Origin: an uncultured Roseicyclus sp.
GTDB taxonomy: Bacteria; Pseudomonadota; Alphaproteobacteria; Rhodobacterales; Rhodobacteraceae
Length of the DNA: 64,000 nucleotides
Assembly (NCBI RefSeq): GCF_937892565.1
Contig: NZ_CALAHQ010000060.1
Coordinates: 1 to 64,000 of the forward strand
Direction: 5' to 3'
Shown: positions 6,648 through 15,535 of the stretch, piece by piece
Layout of the letters: each line of letters opens with the position of its first letter
Position numbering within the stretch: position 1 is the first letter of the stretch
Notes under the pieces: model-generated
What the model was told of the DNA's origin: nothing
The model's input: only the letters and a program-made list of their open reading frames with translations
Databases searched by the model: none
Translations under genes and position numbers: made by a program

Positions 6648-9028
6648 GCGGACCCAAATTGAGCTTCGATCAACCCAACCGCTATATCGGCCAGCCCGTG
6701 CCGCGCGCGGATGCGCAGCGCCTGTTGATGGGGCGGGGACGTTTTGTCGACGACATGCAGGCCCCCCGCATGGTGCATGCGGCCTTTTTGCGATCCCCCG
6801 TGGCCCACGGGCGCATCGTATCGCTCGATGTTGCGGCAGCGCGACGCATGCCCGGTGTCGTGGCCGTGATCACTGGCGCGGATCTGGTTGGCGTGGTCGA
6901 ACCCTATGTGGGTGTTCTGAGCCATCTGGCCGGCCTGCGGTCGGCGCCGCAGATGCCCATGGCCGTGGGGCGCGTGCGCTGGCAAGGGGAACCCGTTGCG
7001 ATGGTTCTCGCGCAAAGCCGCGCCGAGGCCGAGGATGCGGTGGCCGAGATTCATCTGGATCTGGAGGATCTGCCCGCCGCGACCGATATGGAACGCGCCC
7101 TTGATCCCGATGCGCCGGTGATCCACCCCGAATTCGGATCGAACCTGGCGTGGACGCGCACGGTGAATGTGGGCGATGTGGATGCCGCGCTCAAGGGTCA
7201 GGACATCACCATCGTCGAACGCGAGTTCCGCTTTGGCCGGCACACCGGCGTCACGCTCGAGGCACGCGCGACCTTGGTCGAATACGACCCCGCCGAAGAT
7301 CAGCTGACCGTGCTGTATTCCGGTCAGGCCCCACATATGATGCAGTTCATTTTTGCCAAACATTTTGGTATGTTGGAAGAAAATGTTCGCGTTATTTCTC
7401 AGGATGTGGGCGGATCTTTCGGCATCAAGATCCATACCTATGGTGACGAAATCGCGGCGGCGGCGGCGGCGCGCATGCTGGGCCGTCCGGTGAAATTCGT
7501 GGCCGATCGGTTCGAGAGCTTCATGACCGATATCCATGCCCGCGACCACGCCGTGCGGGGCCGCATGGCGGTCGGTCGCGCGGGCCATATCGTGGCGCTT
7601 GATTTCGACGATGTGACCGGGATCGGGCCTTATTCGATGTATCCGCGCACCTCGGCGATCGAGGCCAATCAGGTGCTGAACCTGACGGGGGCGCCCTATG
7701 TCGTGCCCAATTACCGTGCAACATCCAAGGTGGTGTTCCAGAACAAGACGCTGATGTGCCAATACCGCGCGGTGGGCCATCCCATCGCCATGGCGATCTG
7801 CGATGGCCTGCTCGAGGAAGCCGCCGCCGCCATCGGCATGGACCCGGTGGAAATCCGTCGCCGGAACCTGATGCGCGACGACAGCTATCCGCGCACCTCT
7901 GCCTCGGGGATGAAGCTCGATGATCTGTCGCATCAAAAGGCGCTCGAAAAGCTGGTCGAGATGATGGATTACGCCCGATTGCGCGAAAATCAGGCCCGGC
8001 TGCGCCAACAGGGCATCCATCGCGGCATCGGGTTCGTGTCGATGGTTGAGGTCACGAACCCCAGCCCGATGTTCTACGGCATCGGCGGCGCGCCGATTGC
8101 CAGCCAGGATGGCGCGACCGTGCGGCTTGATGCGGGCGGGGGGGTGCATGTGTCATCCTCCGTCACCGAACAGGGGCAGGGCACGAATGCGATCTTGCAA
8201 CAGATCGTGGCCGGTGTGCTGGGGGTCGATATCGCCCGGGTCAAGGTGACCACGGGTGACACGCGCACCACGCCCTATGGCGGGGGCACATGGGCGTCAC
8301 GCGGGGCGGGGATCGGGGGTGAAGCGGCCTTGCTGGCAGCCCAGGCGCTCAAGGAACAGGTGCTGGATGTCGCCGCCGTGATCTTGCAGACGCAGGCGGA
8401 CAAGCTCGATGTCGCGGACGGGTCGGTTGTGGATGCTGGCGGCGGGGCTGCACGCATGACGCTGTCTGATCTGGCGCGCACGGTCTATTACCGCGGCAAC
8501 GAACTGCCGTCCGACATGAAACCCGAACTGGTGGCGACCCGCCATTACCGTGTCACCGACATGCCCTTTGTCTTCACCAATGGCGCCATGGCCGCCGAGG
8601 TCGAGGTCGATGTCGAAACCGGCTTTGTGCGGGTCGTCAATTTCTGGGCGGTGGAGGATTGCGGGCGTGTGATCAACCCGCGTCTGGTCGATGAACAGGT
8701 GCGTGGCGGCGTGGTGCAGGGGATCGGTGGCGCGCTTTATGAGGAATGCCTCTATTCCGAGGATGGCCAGCTTTTGACCACGACCATGGCCGATTATCTG
8801 GTGCCCATGGCCGCCGAGATGCCCGACATCCATGTCGCCCATATCGAGACACCCACCAAGACGTCGATCCTTGGTGCCAAGGGCGCGGGCGAAGCGGGCA
8901 CGGGCGGTGCGCCCGCGGCCGTGATGAATGCGGTCAATGATGCGCTGCGCCCCTTGGGGGCATCCATTTTCCAGATGCCGATGACGCCTGCGCGGGTTCT
9001 GGCCGCCTTGGGCCGCGCGGGTCACTGA
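6644..9028 (+). CDS. Molybdenum hydroxylase, molybdopterin-binding large subunit
   Basis: Protein of 794 residues, typical for separate large subunits of the xanthine dehydrogenase/CoxL superfamily. The catalytic glutamate is E750 in GAKGAGE, and GGSFGIK (about residues 265-271) is a molybdopterin-contact loop. The loop that reads AYRGAG in xanthine dehydrogenases and AYRCSFR in CO dehydrogenases reads QYRAVGHP here, so it is neither. These enzymes insert a water-derived oxygen next to a ring nitrogen or into an aldehyde. I cannot name the substrate; the flavoprotein and hydrolase neighbours favour an N-heteroaromatic. A strong terminator follows. Confidence 0.9.
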   Translation: MSGPKLSFDQPNRYIGQPVPRADAQRLLMGRGRFVDDMQAPRMVHAAFLRSPVAHGRIVSLDVAAARRMPGVVAVITGADLVGVVEPYVGVLSHLAGLRSAPQMPMAVGRVRWQGEPVAMVLAQSRAEAEDAVAEIHLDLEDLPAATDMERALDPDAPVIHPEFGSNLAWTRTVNVGDVDAALKGQDITIVEREFRFGRHTGVTLEARATLVEYDPAEDQLTVLYSGQAPHMMQFIFAKHFGMLEENVRVISQDVGGSFGIKIHTYGDEIAAAAAARMLGRPVKFVADRFESFMTDIHARDHAVRGRMAVGRAGHIVALDFDDVTGIGPYSMYPRTSAIEANQVLNLTGAPYVVPNYRATSKVVFQNKTLMCQYRAVGHPIAMAICDGLLEEAAAAIGMDPVEIRRRNLMRDDSYPRTSASGMKLDDLSHQKALEKLVEMMDYARLRENQARLRQQGIHRGIGFVSMVEVTNPSPMFYGIGGAPIASQDGATVRLDAGGGVHVSSSVTEQGQGTNAILQQIVAGVLGVDIARVKVTTGDTRTTPYGGGTWASRGAGIGGEAALLAAQALKEQVLDVAAVILQTQADKLDVADGSVVDAGGGAARMTLSDLARTVYYRGNELPSDMKPELVATRHYRVTDMPFVFTNGAMAAEVEVDVETGFVRVVNFWAVEDCGRVINPRLVDEQVRGGVVQGIGGALYEECLYSEDGQLLTTTMADYLVPMAAEMPDIHVAHIETPTKTSILGAKGAGEAGTGGAPAAVMNAVNDALRPLGASIFQMPMTPARVLAALGRAGH

Positions 9029-9036
9029 ACCATCCT

Positions 9037-9069
9037 CCCCGCGCGGGGCGATGCCGCGCGGGGGTTTTT
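9037..9069 (+). terminator. Rho-independent terminator after the Mo-hydroxylase operon
   Basis: A perfect 10-bp GC stem (CCCCGCGCGG with CCGCGCGGGG), 7-nt loop, and five T residues at 9065-9069. It lies between the convergent large-subunit and deacetylase-family genes. Confidence 0.85.
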
Positions 9070-9076
9070 GGGGCGC

Positions 9077-9961
9077 TCAGCCCTTGGCGATGCGGGCCAT
9101 TTCGCCGCGATACCAATCCCCGATCTGCGATGCGGTCATCCAGACGGCGCCGTCATGGGCGCCGACATGGTCCAGCAACGCCTCAAGGTACTTGATCCGG
9201 TGCGGCACGCCGGTGATGTAGGGATGGATGGAAATCGCCATGATGCGGGCATTGTCGGCCCCTTCGGCGTACAGCCGGTCGAACTGATCGCGGCCCCGGA
9301 TCAGAAATTCCTCGGACACATGGCCTTGCAGCGCATGCACCGCGATATCGTTGGTCTCGACGGTGTAGGGAATGGTCGTGATCTGGCCATGGGGGGTGTC
9401 GATATCTTGTGGCAGATCATCAATCACCCAATCGGCCACATATTCGATGCCGTATTTCCGCAAGAGATCCAGCGTTTCGGCGGTTTCGGTCAGGCCGGGG
9501 CTTTCCCATGAGCGCGGCGGCTTGCCGGTGAATTTGGTGATCATCTCGACCGCGTCGCGGATCGCACCCTCCTGGTCGGCCAGCTTGTGCATCGGGCCTT
9601 GCAGATAGCCGTGGCCCATGAATTCCCAGCCTGCGTCAAGGGCGGCTTGCGCCACGCGGGGGTAGGCTGCGCAGACATGGCCATTGATCGCCAAGGTGGT
9701 GGGGATCTTGCGGTCGGTCAGCGCCTTCCACTGACGCCAAAAGCCAGAGCGCATGCCGTATTCATGCCATGACCAGTTTGGCACGTCGGGCAACAGCGGC
9801 TGTCCCATCGGCGGCGGCAGCACGGTGCGCGGCATCGGGTTTTCGATGCGCCATTCCTCAACGTTCAAGATGATCCACACGGCCAACCTCTTGCCGTCCG
9901 GCAAGTGCAGGCGGGGGCGATCGACGATGGCTTGGTAGGGGATACGATCGGTCAGGGACAA
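9077..9961 (-). CDS. Polysaccharide deacetylase family hydrolase (PuuE/allantoinase-like branch)
   Basis: Protein of 294 residues. The NodB-fold motifs appear in the PuuE-like form: LNVEEW near the N-terminus, GHGYLQGPMH mid-protein, ESPGLT and SIHPYITG near the C-terminus. This branch hydrolyses C-N bonds (allantoin, N-formyl or ureido groups) rather than chitin. No ATG is available; I use TTG 9961 because AAGGATC lies 8 nt upstream and homologues begin at MxLTDRIPY, but TTG 9979 is also open. There is no signal peptide, so it is cytoplasmic. Probable role: hydrolysis of an amide product of ring opening. Confidence 0.75.
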   Translation of the reverse strand: MSLTDRIPYQAIVDRPRLHLPDGKRLAVWIILNVEEWRIENPMPRTVLPPPMGQPLLPDVPNWSWHEYGMRSGFWRQWKALTDRKIPTTLAINGHVCAAYPRVAQAALDAGWEFMGHGYLQGPMHKLADQEGAIRDAVEMITKFTGKPPRSWESPGLTETAETLDLLRKYGIEYVADWVIDDLPQDIDTPHGQITTIPYTVETNDIAVHALQGHVSEEFLIRGRDQFDRLYAEGADNARIMAISIHPYITGVPHRIKYLEALLDHVGAHDGAVWMTASQIGDWYRGEMARIAKG

Positions 9962-10016
9962 GGCGATGATCCTTTGCAATCAGCGGCCCTGATCGGGCCT
10001 TGGTCAAAACGAAAGC

Positions 10017-10037
10017 GGGGGGCCCGAAAGGCCCCCC
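10017..10037 (-). terminator. Hairpin downstream of the TRAP binding-protein gene
   Basis: An 8-bp GGGGGGCC/GGCCCCCC stem with a 5-nt CGAAA loop. On the minus strand it is followed by a T-rich stretch (GCTTTCGTTTTG). It lies between the binding-protein stop and the deacetylase-family gene, so it may end or attenuate transcription there. Confidence 0.7.
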
Positions 10038-10055
10038 ACCAGGGTTCGTGACGGA

Positions 10056-11132
10056 TCATTCCAGCGTGTATTCAAAGGGCCAGGCATATCCCAGATCAGC
10101 CACCGCCTTCAGGTAGAGGCCCATCACCTCGGTGCCTGGCAAGCCACGGGTGTTGGCTTCTGCGATCTGCTGACGGGGGAATTGCGCCATCGATGCTGCC
10201 CATTCCGTGCGCGTCTCTTGCGACAGTTCGGTGATGATCGCGCCTGCGTCTTTCAGACCGGTCAGGCCGGCCGCCTGGCGGCCGTCAAGCGAGGCACCAG
10301 AACCGGCTTCGTAGGCCGCACCGACTTCGCGGATGATCTGCTGCACTTCGGCCGGCATTGCCGCGAGGCTGCGGGTGTTCATGGTCAAGACGTTGACCGC
10401 CATCGCGCCAAAGCCAACCAGCGTGTAGTAGGGCGCGGGCTCGTAATACTTGAAGCCCAGATAGGCCGAGGGGAACATCAGCCAGCCGTTATAGACGCCC
10501 GTCTGCAGCGACAGATAGCCCTCGGGCAGGGTCGATTGCACGGGAACTGCGCCCGCGAATTCCAGCCACGGAAGGTTCGGACCCGCGCCGCCAACCTTTA
10601 CGCCCTGAAGATCGGCGATGGTTTCCCAAGGATCGGTGGTGCCGAGGTGGTAGTTGTCCCAACCATGCAGGCCGAGCATTTCCTGACCATATTGGCTGGA
10701 GAACTGTTCGGTCAGCCATGGCACCTGATCATAGACGGCGCGCACGGCGGCCACTTGTTCGGACGAGCTTTGCGGACCAAAGGGCGCCCAGTAGGGGAAG
10801 TTGTGCAAGAACAGCTTGGCGGTCTCGAAGCACATGCAATAGGCGCCAATATCGAGGATGCCATCTTGCACCGCTTCCAGCGTGTCAGCCACGCCGACGA
10901 TGGCGCCACCGTAGCCTTGTACGAATTCGATCTCGTGATCGGTTTCCTCAGACACCCGCCGCACGACTTCGGGCACGAAGAAATTGGCAACGTCTGACAC
11001 ATAGACCGAAGGCCCATCCGGATGGCCCGAGCCGATGCGCAAAGTGAAAGTATCGGCCAGAGCGGCACTGGCGCCAAGAGCGATCACGCCCGTGGCCAAG
11101 GCACTCGACGTGGCCAAGGTTCTGATATTCAT
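10056..11132 (-). CDS. TRAP transporter substrate-binding protein (DctP family)
   Basis: Protein of 358 residues. A Sec signal peptide covers residues 1-26 (cleavage after AALA before DTFTLRIG); the rest is the DctP fold. It captures an organic anion in the periplasm and delivers it to the DctQ-DctM permease encoded divergently at 11375-13237. The start is supported by GGGAGGAAAT. Being divergent from its permease genes is unusual but common for DctP paralogues in this group. The substrate is unknown; TRAP systems carry carboxylates, so the pathway compound probably has a carboxyl group. Confidence 0.88.
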   Translation of the reverse strand: MNIRTLATSSALATGVIALGASAALADTFTLRIGSGHPDGPSVYVSDVANFFVPEVVRRVSEETDHEIEFVQGYGGAIVGVADTLEAVQDGILDIGAYCMCFETAKLFLHNFPYWAPFGPQSSSEQVAAVRAVYDQVPWLTEQFSSQYGQEMLGLHGWDNYHLGTTDPWETIADLQGVKVGGAGPNLPWLEFAGAVPVQSTLPEGYLSLQTGVYNGWLMFPSAYLGFKYYEPAPYYTLVGFGAMAVNVLTMNTRSLAAMPAEVQQIIREVGAAYEAGSGASLDGRQAAGLTGLKDAGAIITELSQETRTEWAASMAQFPRQQIAEANTRGLPGTEVMGLYLKAVADLGYAWPFEYTLE

Positions 11133-11279
11133 ACGATTTCCTCCCGATTTTTGGTACCTTGGTGTTGCAAGCAGCCAGCGTCCCGGACTCTTTCACACCG
11201 CAGTGTGCCGAATTTATCGGTCGCTAAACAGCGGCTTCATCTCCACATAGAATCAATTATTGGTCAAGGTGCTCATTAA

Positions 11280-11295
11280 TTTATCGAATGCTAAA
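11280..11295. promoter_or_regulatory. Candidate TetR operator, site 5
   Basis: TTTATCGAATGCTAAA matches 14 of 16 motif positions. It lies just upstream of a TTGACG -35-like hexamer (11302-11307), which may serve the dctQM genes, in the 242-bp space between the divergent binding-protein and permease genes. It places transport under the same regulator as the enzymes. Confidence 0.55.
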
Positions 11296-11374
11296 TTGTG
11301 CTTGACGGGGTGAGACAACCCGGTAGCGTTAGCCTTCAGGGAGAGGTTCTTGCCGCAAGGCATAGGGGGGGACG

Positions 11375-11896
11375 ATGCTTGGCACCATTCGCGCGGCGCG
11401 GGTGATCCATCTTGTATCGGCATTTTGGGTCATAGGCCTGGCGCTTTTGATCTTTGCCGATGTGATCGGTCGCGGCGTCTTGTCAACACCGGTGCGGGGC
11501 ACCAAGGAAATCATCCAGAATTCCATCGTCTGCATTGCGTTCCTCCAATTGCCACTGGCCATTTTTTCGGGGTCGATGCTGCGCACGTCGATCTTTTCGG
11601 ACGCCTTGGGGCCAACGGGGCGGCGGATGCTGCGCACGCTGACCGGGTTGATGGGTTTGGCGGTGTTCCTGGGCATTCTCTACAGCACATGGCCCAATTT
11701 CACCTCGGCCTATCGCATCGGTGAATACGAGGGCGAAGGGGCGTTGCGCATTCCCGTCTGGCCGGTGCGCGGTCTGGTGGCCGCGATGTCGCTCTTTGCG
11801 GCCTGGGCCTATCTTTCGATGATCATCCTCGATTGGCGCGGAAAGCTGATCGACGAATTGGAAGCTCCGGGGTCTTTGCCCGAAAGCGAAGCCTGA
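11375..11896 (+). CDS. TRAP transporter small permease (DctQ family)
   Basis: Protein of 173 residues with four predicted membrane segments at about 10-35, 47-69, 86-108 and 130-152, the normal DctQ topology. It partners the large permease encoded 24 bp downstream. A run of seven G just upstream of ATG 11375 provides the ribosome site. Confidence 0.88.
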   Translation: MLGTIRAARVIHLVSAFWVIGLALLIFADVIGRGVLSTPVRGTKEIIQNSIVCIAFLQLPLAIFSGSMLRTSIFSDALGPTGRRMLRTLTGLMGLAVFLGILYSTWPNFTSAYRIGEYEGEGALRIPVWPVRGLVAAMSLFAAWAYLSMIILDWRGKLIDELEAPGSLPESEA

Positions 11897-11920
11897 GCAA
11901 CGACAGAAAGAAACGAAACA

Positions 11921-13237
11921 ATGGGTGGTGATATCGTTCTTTGGATGCTGGGTCTGCTGATCGTTCTGATCATGCTGGGCACGCATATCGGGTTGGCGCT
12001 GGCCTTGTGCTCGGGCATTGGGGTCTGGCTGATGATGGGCCGGTTCGAAATTGCCTTGTCGGTGTTGGGAAACACCGCCTATGAGGCGGTGCGCAAGGAT
12101 ATCTTTGCGGTGATCCCGCTCTTTGTCTTGATGGGCGATGTCATATCGCGATCGGGGGCTGCGGGGGATTTGTACCGTATCTGTGATCGCGGCCTGCGTC
12201 GCCTGCCGGGGCGCCTGGCGATTGCGACCATCGCGGGCAACACGATCTTTGCCGCCGTCACCGGTGTGTCGATTGCCGCCGCCGCCGCATTTTCACGCAT
12301 TGCCTACCCCGAGATGAAGCGCGCGGGCTACAAACAGACCTTTTCGGTCGGCGTGGTGGCGGGTTCGGCCTGTTTGGGGATGCTCATTCCGCCGTCGATC
12401 TTGCTGATTGTCTGGGCCGTGCTGACGGAACTCAGCGTGGGCGCCTTGTTCATCGCGGGGATCGTGCCGGGGATTTTGCTTGCGCTCTTGTTTGCGGGCT
12501 ATGTGATCATCGCCGCCTGGTGGCGCCCCGAAATCGCGCCCGCCTTTGACGCACCTCTGGTGCAAGCCGGGGCCGCAGAACGCCGGGCCGAGATGATCGG
12601 GGGGTTTGGTATTCTTGGCCTGATCTTCCTGGTGATCGGCGGTCTGTGGTTTGGCATGTTCACCCCTACGGAAGCAGCCGGTTTTGGCGCGCTGGGCGCG
12701 CTCTTGATCGGCTTTCTCAAGGGGATGCGCGGGCGCGGCATGCTCAACGCCATCTTTCAGGCGGGCCGCACGACCGCGCCGATCCTGTTCTTGCTGATCA
12801 CCGCACAGATGTATTCCCGGCTTTTGGCCATGGGGGGCGCGGTGAACTATATCCAAGGCATGTTCATGGGCATCGGGCTTGAGCCGTGGATGGTGATCGC
12901 GCTGATGATGGCGATCTGGATCGTTCTTGGCATGTTGATCGATTCAGTCTCGATCATCTTGCTGACCGTTCCGATCTTTGCGCCGATGGCCATGGCGTTG
13001 GGCTTTGACCCGATTGCCTTTGCCATCTTTGGCATTCTGGTGATCGAAGCGGGGCTTCTGACGCCGCCCTTTGGCATTCTGGTCTATACGGTCAAGGGGG
13101 CCTTGCCCGACAAGACCGTCACCTTGGGTGCGATCTTCAAGGGTGCGACCCCCTACTTCGTTCTCATCCTTGTGGCCTCGCTCATGGTGCTGACGATGCC
13201 ATGGCTGGCGACATGGCTGCCCAAGGTCATGCTCTGA
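11921..13237 (+). CDS. TRAP transporter large permease (DctM family)
   Basis: Protein of 438 residues, almost entirely hydrophobic with about 12 membrane segments, normal for DctM. It forms the sodium-driven transport channel with DctQ. The segment ACLGMLIPPSI near residue 150 is a conserved DctM signature. The ribosome site is A-rich and weak, suggesting coupling to dctQ. Confidence 0.92.
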   Translation: MGGDIVLWMLGLLIVLIMLGTHIGLALALCSGIGVWLMMGRFEIALSVLGNTAYEAVRKDIFAVIPLFVLMGDVISRSGAAGDLYRICDRGLRRLPGRLAIATIAGNTIFAAVTGVSIAAAAAFSRIAYPEMKRAGYKQTFSVGVVAGSACLGMLIPPSILLIVWAVLTELSVGALFIAGIVPGILLALLFAGYVIIAAWWRPEIAPAFDAPLVQAGAAERRAEMIGGFGILGLIFLVIGGLWFGMFTPTEAAGFGALGALLIGFLKGMRGRGMLNAIFQAGRTTAPILFLLITAQMYSRLLAMGGAVNYIQGMFMGIGLEPWMVIALMMAIWIVLGMLIDSVSIILLTVPIFAPMAMALGFDPIAFAIFGILVIEAGLLTPPFGILVYTVKGALPDKTVTLGAIFKGATPYFVLILVASLMVLTMPWLATWLPKVML

Positions 13238-13263
13238 CGCCAAAGGGCCGTGACGATCCCTAT

Positions 13264-13291
13264 CGCCGCGCGGGGAAAACCTTGCGCGGCG
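13264..13291 (+). terminator. Hairpin after dctM
   Basis: Perfect 8-bp stem CGCCGCGC/GCGCGGCG with a 12-nt loop, followed by TTCTGGTTTCC. The T-run is weak, so it may be a partial terminator before the flavin oxidoreductase gene. Confidence 0.5.
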
Positions 13292-13410
13292 TTCTGGTTT
13301 CCTCTGCCGGCAGAACTATCCGATTTCATGATGGAAACTGTCATCTGTTATTATTTTTCCGCAGCGAAATTTCGTCCTAGGTAACGTGCATCATTGAGGG
13401 AGATTTTGTC

Positions 13411-14517
13411 ATGGAACTGGGCTTTTTCACGATGCCGATCCATCCGGTCGACAAGGATTGGCGGCAATCCTTGGCAGAGGACCGCGAGGCGTTCTTGCTG
13501 GCCGATGAGCTTGGATATCAGGAAGCCTATGTGGGCGAGCATGTGACCGATGCCGCCGAAAACATCACCTCTTCTTCGGTGTTCATTGCCTATCTTGCAG
13601 CGGCGACCAAGCAGATCCGGCTTGGCACAGGCACCTTCAACATGCCCAACAACCACCCCGCCGCCATCGCCGCACAGGCCGCCATGCTCGATCACATGCT
13701 CGATGGCCGCTTCATCCTGGGGATTTCTCCGGGCGGGCTTGCGTCGGATGCCGAGGTGTTTGGCAATCTCGACCGCGACCGGCCGGCAATGTTTCTGGAA
13801 AGCATCAACATGGTGCTGAAGATCTGGGAATCCGAGGCCCCCTATGACATCAAGGGCGAATTCTGGAACATCTCGACGGCGCGCACGCAACTGACCGAAA
13901 TCGGCCAGGGCATCATGCCCAAGCCGTTGCAGCGCCCGCACCCGCCCATCGTGGTCACGGCCGTCGCGCCCTTTTCCAATGGCGTGACCGAGGCCGCCGC
14001 GCGTGGCTGGGAACCGATCAGCGCCAACTTCTTGATGCCGCAATGGGTCAAAAGCCATTGGCCGAAATATGTCGAAGGCTGCGCCCGTGCGGGCCGCCCC
14101 GCGGATCCGGCCAATTGGCGCGTGGCCAAGTCGATCTTCGTGGCCGACGACATGGACACCGCGCGGCGCTATGCGACCGACCCCGACAGCCCCTATCGTT
14201 TCTACTACAGCCAGCTTCTGACCAAGATGCGCAAGCACAACCGCCTGGCCCTGTTCAAGGAATACAAGGATCAACCCGATGATGAGGTCACGCTTGATCA
14301 TGTCTGCAACCGGCTGATCATCTGGGGCACCCCTGACAAGGTGGCCGATGAGCTTTTGGCCTTCCGTGAAGATGTGGGGCAGTTCGGCGTGCTGCTTTAT
14401 GCAGGCAAGGATTGGGCTGACCCTGTTCTTGGGCGGCGTTCCATGCGGCTTTTGGCCGAAGAGGTGCAACCGCGCGTCAACAGCGCCGAAGCGGCATCGC
14501 GGGCGGCGGCGCAATGA
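13411..14517 (+). CDS. Luciferase-like (LLM class) flavin-dependent monooxygenase
   Basis: Protein of 368 residues with the bacterial luciferase TIM-barrel fold: IRLGTGTFNMPNNHPAAIAAQAAMLDHMLDGRF cannot be quoted whole, but the IRLGTG and ILGISPGG segments (about residues 70 and 107) are typical. Group C monooxygenases use reduced FMN supplied by a separate reductase; one is encoded at 16893. Such enzymes open or oxidise ring systems (RutA acts on uracil). Start follows GAGGGAGA. It overlaps the hydrolase gene by 4 bp (ATGA). The specific substrate is not evident. Confidence 0.85.
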   Translation: MELGFFTMPIHPVDKDWRQSLAEDREAFLLADELGYQEAYVGEHVTDAAENITSSSVFIAYLAAATKQIRLGTGTFNMPNNHPAAIAAQAAMLDHMLDGRFILGISPGGLASDAEVFGNLDRDRPAMFLESINMVLKIWESEAPYDIKGEFWNISTARTQLTEIGQGIMPKPLQRPHPPIVVTAVAPFSNGVTEAAARGWEPISANFLMPQWVKSHWPKYVEGCARAGRPADPANWRVAKSIFVADDMDTARRYATDPDSPYRFYYSQLLTKMRKHNRLALFKEYKDQPDDEVTLDHVCNRLIIWGTPDKVADELLAFREDVGQFGVLLYAGKDWADPVLGRRSMRLLAEEVQPRVNSAEAASRAAAQ

Positions 14518-15308
14518 CCGCTGGCCGGGTCGATCTGGGCGCCATTACCCTCAATTGCCGTGTGGATGGGGCAGAGGGTCGCGATTGGTTGATCTTGTCC
14601 AATTCCCTGGGCGCGACCATGGCGATGTGGGAAGACCAGATGCCGGCGCTCAGCGCGCGCTATCGTGTGCTGCGCTATGACACGCGCGGCCATGGGCAGA
14701 GCGACGCGCCCGAAGGCCCCTACAGCTTTGCCGATCTGACCGGCGATGTGGTGGCGCTGATGGATCACTTCGGGATCGAGCGCACGGCCTTCATGGGGCT
14801 GTCGATGGGGGGCATGACGGGCTTGGGGCTGGCCATCGACCACGCCCCGCGCGTCAGCCGCGTGGTCTGTGCCGATGGCCGCGCCGACGCGCCCGAAGGG
14901 TTTCGCACCATGTGGGACACCCGCATTGCCCGCGTGCGCGAAGGGGGGCTGGCCGCCATCGTGCAAGGCACCGTGGAAAGCTGGCTGACCGAAGCGTGGC
15001 GTATCGCCAACCCCGACCGCGTGACCGCGATTGCGCAGATGGTGCAATCCAACAATCCCGAGGGCTATGTCGCCTGTTGTCTGGCCCTCAAGGATCTCGA
15101 TTACCTCAAGCGCTTGCCACAGGCTGGGGTGCCGATCCTGTATGTCGGCGGCGATCAAGATCGCGGCGCAGCCCCCGAAGTGATGCAGGCCATGGCCGAT
15201 GCGACCCCTGGCGGTGTCTATCGCCAGATCGCGGGGGCAGCCCATGTCGCCAACATCAACGCGCCCGAGGCGTATCTGGACGCCATTGCCGATTTCTTTG
15301 AGCTTTGA
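14514..15308 (+). CDS. Alpha/beta hydrolase, 3-oxoadipate enol-lactonase-like
   Basis: Protein of 264 residues with a complete alpha/beta-hydrolase triad: S97 in GLSMGG, an aspartate at 214 or 216 (GGDQD) and H244 (GAAHVAN). The oxyanion-hole region SNSLGA (about 29-34) and the overall length resemble PcaD. It probably hydrolyses an enol-lactone or ester formed by the co-transcribed flavin monooxygenase. The ATGA overlap with the upstream gene supports coupled expression. Confidence 0.82.
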   Translation: MTAGRVDLGAITLNCRVDGAEGRDWLILSNSLGATMAMWEDQMPALSARYRVLRYDTRGHGQSDAPEGPYSFADLTGDVVALMDHFGIERTAFMGLSMGGMTGLGLAIDHAPRVSRVVCADGRADAPEGFRTMWDTRIARVREGGLAAIVQGTVESWLTEAWRIANPDRVTAIAQMVQSNNPEGYVACCLALKDLDYLKRLPQAGVPILYVGGDQDRGAAPEVMQAMADATPGGVYRQIAGAAHVANINAPEAYLDAIADFFEL

Positions 15309-15317
15309 GGTGTAAAG

Positions 15318-15353
15318 CCCGGCCCCCGCGCCTTTGGCTGCGCAGGGGCCGGG
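15318..15353. terminator. Possible terminator hairpin
   Basis: A 9-bp stem CCCGGCCCC/GGGGCCGGG with an 18-nt loop, ten bases after the hydrolase stop. There is no T-run, so termination is uncertain. Confidence 0.4.
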
Positions 15354-15355
15354 TG

Positions 15356-15535
15356 ATCTGCCTTGCGGATCATGGCATCGGCAACCACGATATTCTGGAT
15401 CATCGTGACCGCGGAATAGCCGTAGGGCGCGTGGCCGTCGATCGCGTCCACAAAGGCATCACGATTGGCCAGAACGCTGTCGGCCCAGTCGAAACTGGTC
15501 CGCTTTATGTCGTAAAGGCCGCGGTCGATCTGCAC
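15356..15535 (-). pseudogene. Possible remnant of a Gfo/Idh/MocA-type dehydrogenase C-terminus
   Basis: About 60 codons on the minus strand read MQIDRGLYDI..., then NRDAFVDAIDGHAPYGYS and MIQNIVVADAMIRKA, which resembles the C-terminal end of Gfo/Idh/MocA sugar dehydrogenases (a residue stretch like AFxDAIxGxxPY then NIxxxxAxxRSA). No N-terminal Rossmann domain lies upstream, and the frame loses any family-like character after about 15356. I call it a decayed fragment with low confidence; it might be chance. Confidence 0.3.

Noticed and set aside
6593..8149. 518-codon minus-strand frame opposite the Mo-hydroxylase large subunit
   Set aside because: Histidine- and arginine-rich antisense shadow without a ribosome site or domain.
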